A stretch of DNA of 64,000 bases from Methylobacterium sp. (GTDB taxonomy: Bacteria > Pseudomonadota > Alphaproteobacteria > Rhizobiales > Beijerinckiaceae), in contig PERO01000017.1 of the NCBI GenBank assembly GCA_002928875.1, forward strand, positions 32,057 through 96,056, given 5' to 3'. A program made the position numbers and the translations under genes. Below are positions 57,444 through 64,000 of the stretch, piece after piece (within the stretch, counting starts at the first letter, position 1; each line of letters begins with the position of its first letter). The notes under the pieces were generated by a model. The model saw only the letters and a program-made list of their open reading frames with translations. It was not told the DNA's origin and searched no databases.

Positions 57444-58132
57444 CAGGCCTCCAGCCAGGTGTGAAGCGCATCGAAGGTGGGTTCGGGCTGCTCGAGGGTG
57501 GGCAGGTGGCCCGCCTCCTCGATGATCACGAGGCGCGATTGCGGCATCATCCGGTGCATCGCCTCGTGGCGTTCGAGCGGGCAGAGCCGATCATGCCGGC
57601 CCATCAGCACCAAAGCAGGGCCGGTGAAGCGAGCAAGCGTTTCCGCCTGGTCGGGCCGATCGCGCAAGGCCCGCGATTGCCGGGCGAAGATTTCCGGGCC
57701 TAGATGAAGTGCCATGTCCATGCAGAGATCAAGCACGATTGCGTTGCGCGGGCCCGGCGCGAGATAATGCGGCTTCATCTCGTCGCGCATCACGCTGGCA
57801 AGATCGCCCGAGAGCGCGCGATCGATCTGCGGCTGGCGACGCGCGCGGATGGTCTCGCTCTCCGCGAAGGGGTTGGTGTCGAGAAGCGCGAGCCGCTCGA
57901 CGCGCTCCGGCGCCTGCCGCAGGATCTCCATCGCCACGATGCCGCCCATGCTGAGCCCGGCGAGCGCGAAACGCGGCGGAGCCTCGGCGAGGATCGACGC
58001 GGCGATTTCGGCAACCGTCTCATGTTCGGTGCAGGGCGCGTGGATCACCATGCGCCGCGCGAGCCGGGCCGGCCAATCGCCCCAGAGCCGGGCGTCGCAC
58101 ATCATGCCGGGGATCAGCAGCAGCGGGGTCAT
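57443..58132 (-). CDS. alpha/beta hydrolase
   Basis: A 229-residue hydrolase. LLIPGMMCDARLWGDWPARL forms the oxyanion region, GLSMGGIVAME holds the serine nucleophile in G-x-S-x-G, VLMGRHDRLCPLERHEAM supplies the aspartate and EEAGHLPTLEQPE the histidine. It is close to MhpC-type C-C or ester hydrolases. It overlaps both neighbours (ATGA upstream, TGATG downstream). Confidence 0.9.
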   Translation of the reverse strand: MTPLLLIPGMMCDARLWGDWPARLARRMVIHAPCTEHETVAEIAASILAEAPPRFALAGLSMGGIVAMEILRQAPERVERLALLDTNPFAESETIRARRQPQIDRALSGDLASVMRDEMKPHYLAPGPRNAIVLDLCMDMALHLGPEIFARQSRALRDRPDQAETLARFTGPALVLMGRHDRLCPLERHEAMHRMMPQSRLVIIEEAGHLPTLEQPEPTFDALHTWLEA

Positions 58133-59262
58133 GCGACGCGGCGCGCGCCCTCTTTCAGGGTGGCGAGCTTCGCCCAGGCGATTTCCGGATCGACCGAACC
58201 GAAGCCGGCGAAGGTTCCGAAGCCGCAATCGGAGCCGGCGATCACGCGATCCTTGCCGACGATGGATGTGAAGCGCTCGAGACGCTGGCGCACCAGTTCC
58301 GGGTGCTCGACGAAATTTGTCGTCGTATCCACGGCACCCGGCACGAGGATCTTGTCCTCGGGGATTTCGTTGGCGCGGTCGCGGAACACCGTCCATTCAT
58401 GGCCGTGGCGCGGGTTCGCGGTCTCGAAGAGGATGTAGCGGGCGGGCACGTTCATCAGCAGCGGGAAGACCTTCGCCATGTCGATGTCGCAGCAATGCGG
58501 GCCCTCGTAATTGCCCCAGCAGATATGGAGGCGGATGCGCTCCTCGGGCAGGCCCGCCACCGCATGGCGCAGGGCCTCGACATGCAGGCCCGCGACCTCG
58601 AGAAACTCCTCGTCCGAGAGATGCGTGAAGAGCATGTGGCGCGAGAGCGCGAGATCGGGGCAATCGAGCTGCAGATCGAGCCCCGCCTCGATGATGGTGC
58701 GATATTCCTCGCGCATCGCCTCGGCGAGCGCTTCGAGATAGGCCTCTCGGCTGGAGTAATGCACGTTCTGCAGGAAGAGCGAAATGACGCCGGGCGAGGC
58801 GGCATTCATGAAGCCGCGCTCGACGCCATGCGCCGCCATCGCTGCCTTCAGCGCCGTGATATCCTTCTGCAATTCGCCCTGGCCCTTCGAGGCGACGGGG
58901 CCCACGCATTGCGGCCGCGCATATTTCGGCGTGCCGCCCTGCTTCGCGAGCCGCTCGAGATAGGTGGGGAAGAGCTTCAGATCCGCCGGCGCGTTGCGCG
59001 GGCTATCGCCGGCGAAGCCGGTATAGCGGTCCTTCACATAGGTGGCGTAGGAGATTTTCGAGGTTTCGCCGTCGGAGACGATATCGATTCCCGCTTCCTT
59101 TTGCCGGCGCACCAGTTCCATCACGGCTTCGGCCATTGCGGCATCGAAGGCGGCCGGATCGTAAGGTTCGCCGCGCTCGCGGGCGAAGAGGAAATCCACG
59201 ACTTTTTGCGAGCGGGGCAGCGAGCCGACATGGGTCGAGAGAAGCGTCATCGGAAATCTCAC
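58129..59262 (-). CDS. half-size MetE-like zinc-dependent methyltransferase
   Basis: A 377-residue protein corresponding to the C-terminal half of cobalamin-independent methionine synthase. STHVGSLPRS opens the barrel; zinc ligands are all present: H and C in RLHICWGN, E in LFETANPRHG and C in AGSDCGFGTFAG. It therefore activates a thiol, but the folate-binding N-terminal half is missing; relatives include epoxyalkane:CoM transferase and betaine/demethylation enzymes. GTG at 59262 overlaps the upstream stop as GTGA; ATG 59250 is an alternative. Confidence 0.87.
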   Translation of the reverse strand: MRFPMTLLSTHVGSLPRSQKVVDFLFARERGEPYDPAAFDAAMAEAVMELVRRQKEAGIDIVSDGETSKISYATYVKDRYTGFAGDSPRNAPADLKLFPTYLERLAKQGGTPKYARPQCVGPVASKGQGELQKDITALKAAMAAHGVERGFMNAASPGVISLFLQNVHYSSREAYLEALAEAMREEYRTIIEAGLDLQLDCPDLALSRHMLFTHLSDEEFLEVAGLHVEALRHAVAGLPEERIRLHICWGNYEGPHCCDIDMAKVFPLLMNVPARYILFETANPRHGHEWTVFRDRANEIPEDKILVPGAVDTTTNFVEHPELVRQRLERFTSIVGKDRVIAGSDCGFGTFAGFGSVDPEIAWAKLATLKEGARRVA

Positions 59263-60227
59263 AGCAGGCGGCCGGTCGCGCCGGCGGGGTCGTCGGTGTT
59301 CCTCACGCGATAGAGCGAGGCGTCGCCCGTCATCGAGGGCGCGAGGCTGTGCGGCAGGCCGGGCGGGATCGCGGCGGTGTCACCGGGGTTTAGGACGGTG
59401 GAGCCTCCGGCCCAGGAGAGACGCCAATGCCCGCGCATCGGCATCAGGATCTCGTGGCGGGGTGTGGAATATTCGTCTGCCGAAATCGAATTCCGGGACA
59501 GGAACTCCACCTCGAAACCGGGGCGATCGCGAAGCTTTCCATCCGCACCGATCACCTTTGCCGGCTGATAATCAGAGAGGGCCATCAGGTCCCAGTAGCG
59601 CGCGACATGGCCGGGCACCACATCCGCCGTGGTGGGTTCCGGGTAGGCCTTGAGTTCGTCGTCGGTCAGAAGCGGCATGGGCGGCACGTCGGTTGGCAGG
59701 TGCTGACCCTTCTTCGTGTCGTAGAGCTTGCCGTTCCTGCCGAGCACGAGGCCGTGATCCTTCGCATCCTCGATGACCTGCGGCGCCCAGATGACGCCGC
59801 CGCCGGCATCGTCGCCGCCGAGGATCGCCATGATCATCCCGTAATCCGTGCCGATATTCTCGAAGCCGCGGAAGATGCCGGTGGGGATGTTGATGATGTC
59901 GCCTTCCTCCAGCACCACCTCGCCGGCCTTGCCCCAGCGGCCCCAGAAGAAGCGCCAGCGGCCCTTGAGCACGAAGAACACTTCGGCCGTGCGATGCGAA
60001 TGCAGCGAGTTGCGGCATTTCGGCGGCTGGCCCGCAGCCCCGATGTTGAAGCCCGGCGTCTCGCGGATATGGATGTGCTGATCCGGGCTCTCGGAAACAC
60101 CCGCGCCGATGATCGTGAAATTCTCTTTCTGATCCGAGCCCGGCGTATGGGCATCGATGAAGGCCGTCTTGCAGGGCTTGAGATCGCCGTAGCGGACGAT
60201 CCGGGCTTCCATCTCTTGAACGTTCAT
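59259..60227 (-). CDS. double cupin protein (gentisate-dioxygenase-like)
   Basis: A 322-residue bicupin. First cupin: NSLHSHRTAEVFFVLKGRWRFFWGRWG with HxH and E ligands. Second cupin: RHEILMPMRGHWRLSW, with VLNPGDTAAIPPGLPHSL. The layout recalls gentisate 1,2-dioxygenase and related iron oxygenases, though ring-cleavage residues cannot be verified by eye. It overlaps the next gene as GTGA and the previous as ATGA. Confidence 0.82.
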   Translation of the reverse strand: MNVQEMEARIVRYGDLKPCKTAFIDAHTPGSDQKENFTIIGAGVSESPDQHIHIRETPGFNIGAAGQPPKCRNSLHSHRTAEVFFVLKGRWRFFWGRWGKAGEVVLEEGDIINIPTGIFRGFENIGTDYGMIMAILGGDDAGGGVIWAPQVIEDAKDHGLVLGRNGKLYDTKKGQHLPTDVPPMPLLTDDELKAYPEPTTADVVPGHVARYWDLMALSDYQPAKVIGADGKLRDRPGFEVEFLSRNSISADEYSTPRHEILMPMRGHWRLSWAGGSTVLNPGDTAAIPPGLPHSLAPSMTGDASLYRVRNTDDPAGATGRLL

Positions 60228-61213
60228 GCGTCACCTGTGTGAAGGAGGATCTGCTTCCAGATCGCGATCTCGTCATAGAGGGCGAATTCCCGGCGCAGGC
60301 CGATGCCGTCCGGGCCGTAGGGGCCGAATTCCGCGTGGGCGAGGCCCATCACATGCACGTGGGCGCCGGTGGGCGGGCCGAAGGCACCCCAGCCGTCATG
60401 CGTGCCGGTGAGCGACCAGCGGAGCGCGGCGCGCGGCGGCAGCATGTCCTGATCCATCCCGATCTGATGGTGGATCTCGAACGTCGCGGCAGGAAAGGCC
60501 GCGCGCAGGCCGACCCAGAAACTCGCCACCGCCTCGCGGCCCAGAGCCTGCCGCGCGCCCGGATATTCGCCGATCACCGCGCGATCGTAATGCGTGTGGA
60601 TCAGGTTGAAATCCGCCGCCATGATGCGCCGGAGCATCCCGGCATAACGTTCGCCCCAGGGGTTGGCGTTCCCCCGGCCGTGATAGACGTTGGGCACATC
60701 GGTTTCCGGGGTGAGGGGGCGCTTGGCCTTCGCCGCGCCGCCCTCGCGTCGGATGAGCGCGCGGGCGTATTCCTGCGGCTCCATCCCGAGTTGGCGGACA
60801 ATGCCGCCATAATCGCGGATCAGCCATTCATCATAGATCTGGTCGTTCCTAGCGGCGCAATCCGCGATGATCCGGATCTGGAAGCTTTTGCCCGTCGCCG
60901 GGCCGAAGGCGCCATCGGCGAGATGCGTGCCGGTGGACAGGATGCGATGCGACGAGAGGAAGCCGTGCGTCTCGTCGGCCGAATAGATCACGTCTTCCGC
61001 ATAGAGCTGGCGATCGGGGAATTCGTGCACCGTCGCCATCGTCGCGGCGATCACCGCTTCATTGCCCCGGCTGACCCCCATGGGCGAGCGCACGGGGATA
61101 TCCGGCGCGTAGTAGTGGTGCAGCGTGCCGATGCTGCGCTCTTCCCAGATCTCCCTGGTGATATCGATGATGTAATCGCGGAAATCCGGCCAGCTTTTCG
61201 AAAACGTCGTCAT
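60224..61213 (-). CDS. two-domain SnoaL/NTF2-like protein
   Basis: A 329-residue protein with two cone-shaped NTF2-like domains: about 20-140 (EIWEERSIGTLHHYYAPDIPVRSPMGVSRGNEAV) and about 190-325 (NLIHTHYDRAVIGEYPGARQALGREAVASFW). SnoaL-like folds catalyse aldol, isomerase or hydrolytic steps on small rings. The double form is unusual in catabolic operons. Overlaps LacI and cupin genes as ATGA. Confidence 0.85.
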   Translation of the reverse strand: MTTFSKSWPDFRDYIIDITREIWEERSIGTLHHYYAPDIPVRSPMGVSRGNEAVIAATMATVHEFPDRQLYAEDVIYSADETHGFLSSHRILSTGTHLADGAFGPATGKSFQIRIIADCAARNDQIYDEWLIRDYGGIVRQLGMEPQEYARALIRREGGAAKAKRPLTPETDVPNVYHGRGNANPWGERYAGMLRRIMAADFNLIHTHYDRAVIGEYPGARQALGREAVASFWVGLRAAFPAATFEIHHQIGMDQDMLPPRAALRWSLTGTHDGWGAFGPPTGAHVHVMGLAHAEFGPYGPDGIGLRREFALYDEIAIWKQILLHTGDA

Positions 61214-62241
61214 GCGGCATGTCCTTGCGGGATGCGGGCGGAGCGGCGGATCACCAGCGGCCCGTCGATGCGGTGATGATGCGGCTCGGTATCGCCCTCG
61301 ATCTGGCCGAGCAGCGTTGCCACGGTCGCATCCACCATCGCCTCCACCGGCTGGCGGATGGTGGTGAGGCTGTAGGCGGCCCAGCTCGCCATCGGCACGT
61401 CGTCATAGCCGACGATCGAGACATCCTCCGGCACCTTGAGGCCGAGGTTGTGGACGAGTTCGTCGATCACCGCGAAGGCCATGTGATCGTTGCCGACGAA
61501 GATGGCATCGGGGCGTTCGGGGCCGGTGCAGAGCGCGCGCGCCACCTCCGCCGCGCGCTCGCGGGAATATTCGCCATCGACCATCGCGAAGGGAGCGAGC
61601 CCGGCAGCCGCGAGGCCCTCGCGGAAGCCCTCGGCGCGGTCGCGGCCGGTGGAGGAGCCCTGCCAGCCCATGATATGCGCGATGCGCCGATGCCCGCCGG
61701 CGGCGAGAAATTCCGCCACACGCCGCCCGCCGAGGCGGTTGTCGGAGGTGACTTCGCTGAGGCGCGGATCGTTCTGGCCCCGGTTGAACATCACCACCGG
61801 AATGCCCGCCGCCTGGCAGCGCGAGGTGAGGTCATTCGTCATCGCGACGGAGGCCGTGATGATGCCATCGACCTGATAATCCAGGAGTTCATCCACCACC
61901 TGCTCGACATTCTCCGCGCCGTTCCCGGCCATGAAGATCAGGATGTGATAGCCCCGGTCCTGCAGCGCGCTCGACAGGCGCTCGATCGCGACGGGGTAGA
62001 ACTGGTTCTCGAGATAGGCCACCACCAGCCCGATGATGCGGCTGCGTCCCGTGATCATCGCGCGCGCCAGCACGTTCGGGCGATAGCCGAGCCGCTCGGC
62101 TGCCGCGCGCACCTTAGCGACCGTCTTCGCCGAGGCCGAGGCGCCGGGCGTGAAGACGCGCGACACCGCCGATTGCGAGACGCCCGCGAGCCGCGCGACA
62201 TCCGCGCTCGTCACCTTTTCGAGGGGGCGTGACGTGCTCAT
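61210..62241 (-). CDS. LacI-family transcriptional repressor
   Basis: A 343-residue regulator. The N-terminal helix-turn-helix is VTSADVARLAGVSQSAVSRVF, followed by the hinge GYRPNVLARAM and a periplasmic-binding-protein-like effector domain (GLVVAYLENQFYPVAIERLS, GNDHMAFAVIDEL, GYDDVPMASW). It lies inside the operon it probably controls, overlapping both neighbours as ATGA. The inducer is likely the pathway substrate or an intermediate. Confidence 0.93.
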   Translation of the reverse strand: MSTSRPLEKVTSADVARLAGVSQSAVSRVFTPGASASAKTVAKVRAAAERLGYRPNVLARAMITGRSRIIGLVVAYLENQFYPVAIERLSSALQDRGYHILIFMAGNGAENVEQVVDELLDYQVDGIITASVAMTNDLTSRCQAAGIPVVMFNRGQNDPRLSEVTSDNRLGGRRVAEFLAAGGHRRIAHIMGWQGSSTGRDRAEGFREGLAAAGLAPFAMVDGEYSRERAAEVARALCTGPERPDAIFVGNDHMAFAVIDELVHNLGLKVPEDVSIVGYDDVPMASWAAYSLTTIRQPVEAMVDATVATLLGQIEGDTEPHHHRIDGPLVIRRSARIPQGHAA

Positions 62242-63014
62242 TCCGCGGTCCAGCCCCCATCGATCAGGAGATGCGTGCCGGTCATCAGCGCCGAGGCGTC
62301 GGAGGCGAGGAAGACCACCGGGCCCATCAGATCCTCGATCTCGCCGACGCGCCCGAGCTTGATCTTCGAAAGGATCCAGGCTTTCCGCTCGGGGATGGCG
62401 AGCGTCTTCTCGGCCAGAGGCGTGCGGATGAAGGTGGGGCAGAGCGTGTTGATGCGGATGCCATGCGGCGCCCATTCGATCGCCATGGCCTTCGTCATGC
62501 CTTCGAGCGCGTGCTTGTTCGCGCAATAGACCGCGCGATCCGGCCCGCCGACATGGCCCATCTGCGAGGAGATGTGGATCAGCGATCCCGGCTTCTTCGC
62601 CGCGATCAGCCCGCGCGCCACTTCGCGCGAGAGGAAATAGGCCGCGCGGAGATTGAGGCTCATCGCGGCATCGTAATCCTCGGGCGTGGTGTCGAGCGCC
62701 GGTGCGTGCCGCGCCATGCCGGCGGAATTCACCATCACCTCGAAGGGGCCTGCTTCGGCCACGAAGGCCGCGGTGGTCGCGAGGTCCGTGATGTCGAGCG
62801 CCTTCGCCTCGGCCTTCCAGCCGGCAGCGCGGATGGCCGCGGCCGCGGCTTCAAGCTCGTCCGGCCGGCGGGCGACCAGCGTCACCTCCGCGCCGGCTTC
62901 CGCCAGCGCCGCCGCTGCGCCGAGGCCGATGCCGGAGGACGCGCCGGTGACGAGCGCGCGCCGCCCGTCGAGCCGGAAGGAGGGCATGCGGGGAAGCGTC
63001 ACGGGCATGCTCAT
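62238..63014 (-). CDS. short-chain dehydrogenase/reductase
   Basis: A 258-residue [11 protein letters not shown] cofactor loop (24-31), NSAGMA, catalytic S...Y-x3-K in [22 protein letters not shown], and the common ending [14 protein letters not shown]. It oxidises an alcohol or reduces a ketone with NAD(P). ATG 63014 overlaps the hisD-like stop as ATGA; ATG 63008 is an alternative. Confidence 0.92.
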   Translation of the reverse strand: MSMPVTLPRMPSFRLDGRRALVTGASSGIGLGAAAALAEAGAEVTLVARRPDELEAAAAAIRAAGWKAEAKALDITDLATTAAFVAEAGPFEVMVNSAGMARHAPALDTTPEDYDAAMSLNLRAAYFLSREVARGLIAAKKPGSLIHISSQMGHVGGPDRAVYCANKHALEGMTKAMAIEWAPHGIRINTLCPTFIRTPLAEKTLAIPERKAWILSKIKLGRVGEIEDLMGPVVFLASDASALMTGTHLLIDGGWTAE

Positions 63015-64000
63015 TCCGCCGCCACGCCGTAGGGCACGTTCCGGCGGCCATAGCGCCTGACGCGGATGTTGCATTGCTCGGCATGACCCACGAAGCCTTC
63101 GAGCATGCAGAGCCGCGAGCCATATTCACCCACGAGAGCGGCGGCCTCGTCGGTCATCACCTTCTGATAGCTGTGCGTTTTCAGGAACTTGCCGACCCAG
63201 AGCCCGCCGGTGTAGCGCCCGGCGCGCTTGGTCGGCAGCGTGTGGTTCGTGCCGATCACCTTGTCGCCATTGGCCACATTGGTGCGCGCGCCGAGAAACA
63301 GCGCGCCATAGGAATGCATGTGCGCGAGATACCAGTCGTCGCGGTCGGTCATCACCTGCACATGCTCGTAGGCCATGTCGTTCGCGACCTGCAGCATCTC
63401 CTCATGCGTGTCGCAGAGGATGACGTCGCCGTAATCGCGCCAGGAGATCGCGGCGGTGTCGGCGGTGGGGAGGATTTTCAGGAGCCGCTCGACCTCGGCC
63501 AGCGTGCCCTCCGCGAGGCGACGCGAATTGGTGATGAGGCAGGCCGGCGAGTTGTAGCCATGCTCGGCTTGCCCGAGGAGATCGGTCGCGCAGAGTTCGG
63601 CATCCACGGTGTCATCCGCGATCACCATGGTTTCGGTCGGCCCGGCGAAGAGGTCGATGCCGACGCGGCCATAGAGCTGGCGTTTCGCTTCCGCCACGAA
63701 GGCGTTGCCGGGTCCGACGAGCATATCCACCGGGCGGATCGTTTCGGTGCCGAGCGCCATCGCGCCCACGGCCTGGATGCCGCTGAGCACGTAGATCTCG
63801 TGCGCGCCGCCGAGATGCATTGCCGCGACGATCGCCGGATGCGGCTCGCCGTTCACGGGCGGGGCCGAGGCGATGATGCGCGGCACGCCCGCGACGGAAG
63901 CCGTGAGCACCGACATATGCGCGGAAGCGACCATCGGGAACTTGCCGCCCGGTACATAGCAGCCGACCGATTGCACCGGGATGTTGCGATGCCCGAGGAT
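63011..64000 (-). CDS. histidinol-dehydrogenase-like dehydrogenase (partial, runs off right edge)
   Basis: At least 330 residues, open to the window end, so the N-terminus is missing. [75 protein letters not shown] and [24 protein letters not shown] mark the HisD family. No his genes surround it. The [10 protein letters not shown] and G-G-L-W-V stretches resemble the HpsN sulfopropanediol dehydrogenase branch, so an alcohol-to-acid oxidation in catabolism is more likely than histidine synthesis. That subgroup call is inference. Confidence 0.85.
   Translation of the reverse strand: MLGHRNIPVQSVGCYVPGGKFPMVASAHMSVLTASVAGVPRIIASAPPVNGEPHPAIVAAMHLGGAHEIYVLSGIQAVGAMALGTETIRPVDMLVGPGNAFVAEAKRQLYGRVGIDLFAGPTETMVIADDTVDAELCATDLLGQAEHGYNSPACLITNSRRLAEGTLAEVERLLKILPTADTAAISWRDYGDVILCDTHEEMLQVANDMAYEHVQVMTDRDDWYLAHMHSYGALFLGARTNVANGDKVIGTNHTLPTKRAGRYTGGLWVGKFLKTHSYQKVMTDEAAALVGEYGSRLCMLEGFVGHAEQCNIRVRRYGRRNVPYGVAAE

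Noticed and set aside
63011..64000. Histidine biosynthesis (hisD) call
   Set aside because: HisD family by sequence, but no other his genes are near and it is coupled to an SDR, a LacI regulator and catabolic genes.

Overview
The window is GC-rich DNA from an alphaproteobacterium. A complete repABC replication and partition locus at 26.7-30.5 kb, a replicon type confined to Alphaproteobacteria, suggests a plasmid or chromid rather than the main chromosome. Two parS palindromes, an antisense RNA in the repB-repC gap and an AT-rich origin inside repC support this. The genus cannot be fixed from sequence alone. No tRNA, rRNA, CRISPR array or insertion sequence was seen.

Layout: 0-4.5 kb is a run of four overlapping glycosyltransferase genes (surface polysaccharide or glycolipid). 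4.8-6.5 kb has two related cysteine-containing exported proteins and a His/Gly-repeat SCO1 copper protein. 6.5-14.5 kb is mixed metabolism and transport: metallophosphoesterase, patatin, type II NADH dehydrogenase, 3-hydroxybutyrate dehydrogenase, a peroxiredoxin-like protein, a LysR regulator and an MFS exporter. 14.7-21.1 kb carries a membrane class III nucleotide cyclase, DgoK and a TAXI-TRAP transporter. 21.3-26.0 kb is one tight operon joining a periplasmic xanthine-dehydrogenase-family molybdenum hydroxylase to soxXYZA. 26.2-35 kb holds a lone Ada zinc domain, repABC, katG/oxyR and a tyrosine recombinase.

35.2-52.4 kb is a gas vesicle island. It has a chemoreceptor with a C-terminal PilZ domain, gvpA followed by a strong terminator, then on the other strand a long coupled operon (gvpN, small coiled coil, gvpO, gvpJ, gvpH, gvpF, gvpG, a CDC48-type AAA ATPase, a GvpF/L protein with a J-like domain, gvpL, a second GvpA-family protein, a third GvpF/L, gvpK, a large coiled-coil protein). 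Inside the island is a photoactive yellow protein (PYP) gene with its own promoter and a compact p-coumarate-ligase-like AMP-ligase that probably activates the PYP chromophore. This links blue-light sensing, possibly c-di-GMP, and buoyancy. A tyrosine ammonia-lyase, the usual chromophore source, is not in the window.

52.5-56.7 kb has an orphan DctP-type TRAP binding protein, a DUF1403-scpB pair, a histidine phosphatase and a formylglycine-generating-enzyme-like protein. 56.7-64 kb is an eight-gene operon in which every neighbouring pair overlaps by 1 or 4 bases: HisD-like dehydrogenase, SDR, LacI regulator, double SnoaL/NTF2-like protein, double cupin, half-size MetE-like zinc methyltransferase, alpha/beta hydrolase and RraA-like protein. 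It reads as a catabolic pathway of unknown substrate and runs off the right edge.

The most noteworthy systems are the PYP/gas-vesicle island, the molybdenum-hydroxylase/sox operon whose SoxY lacks the usual GGCGG tail, and the fully overlapping catabolic operon.
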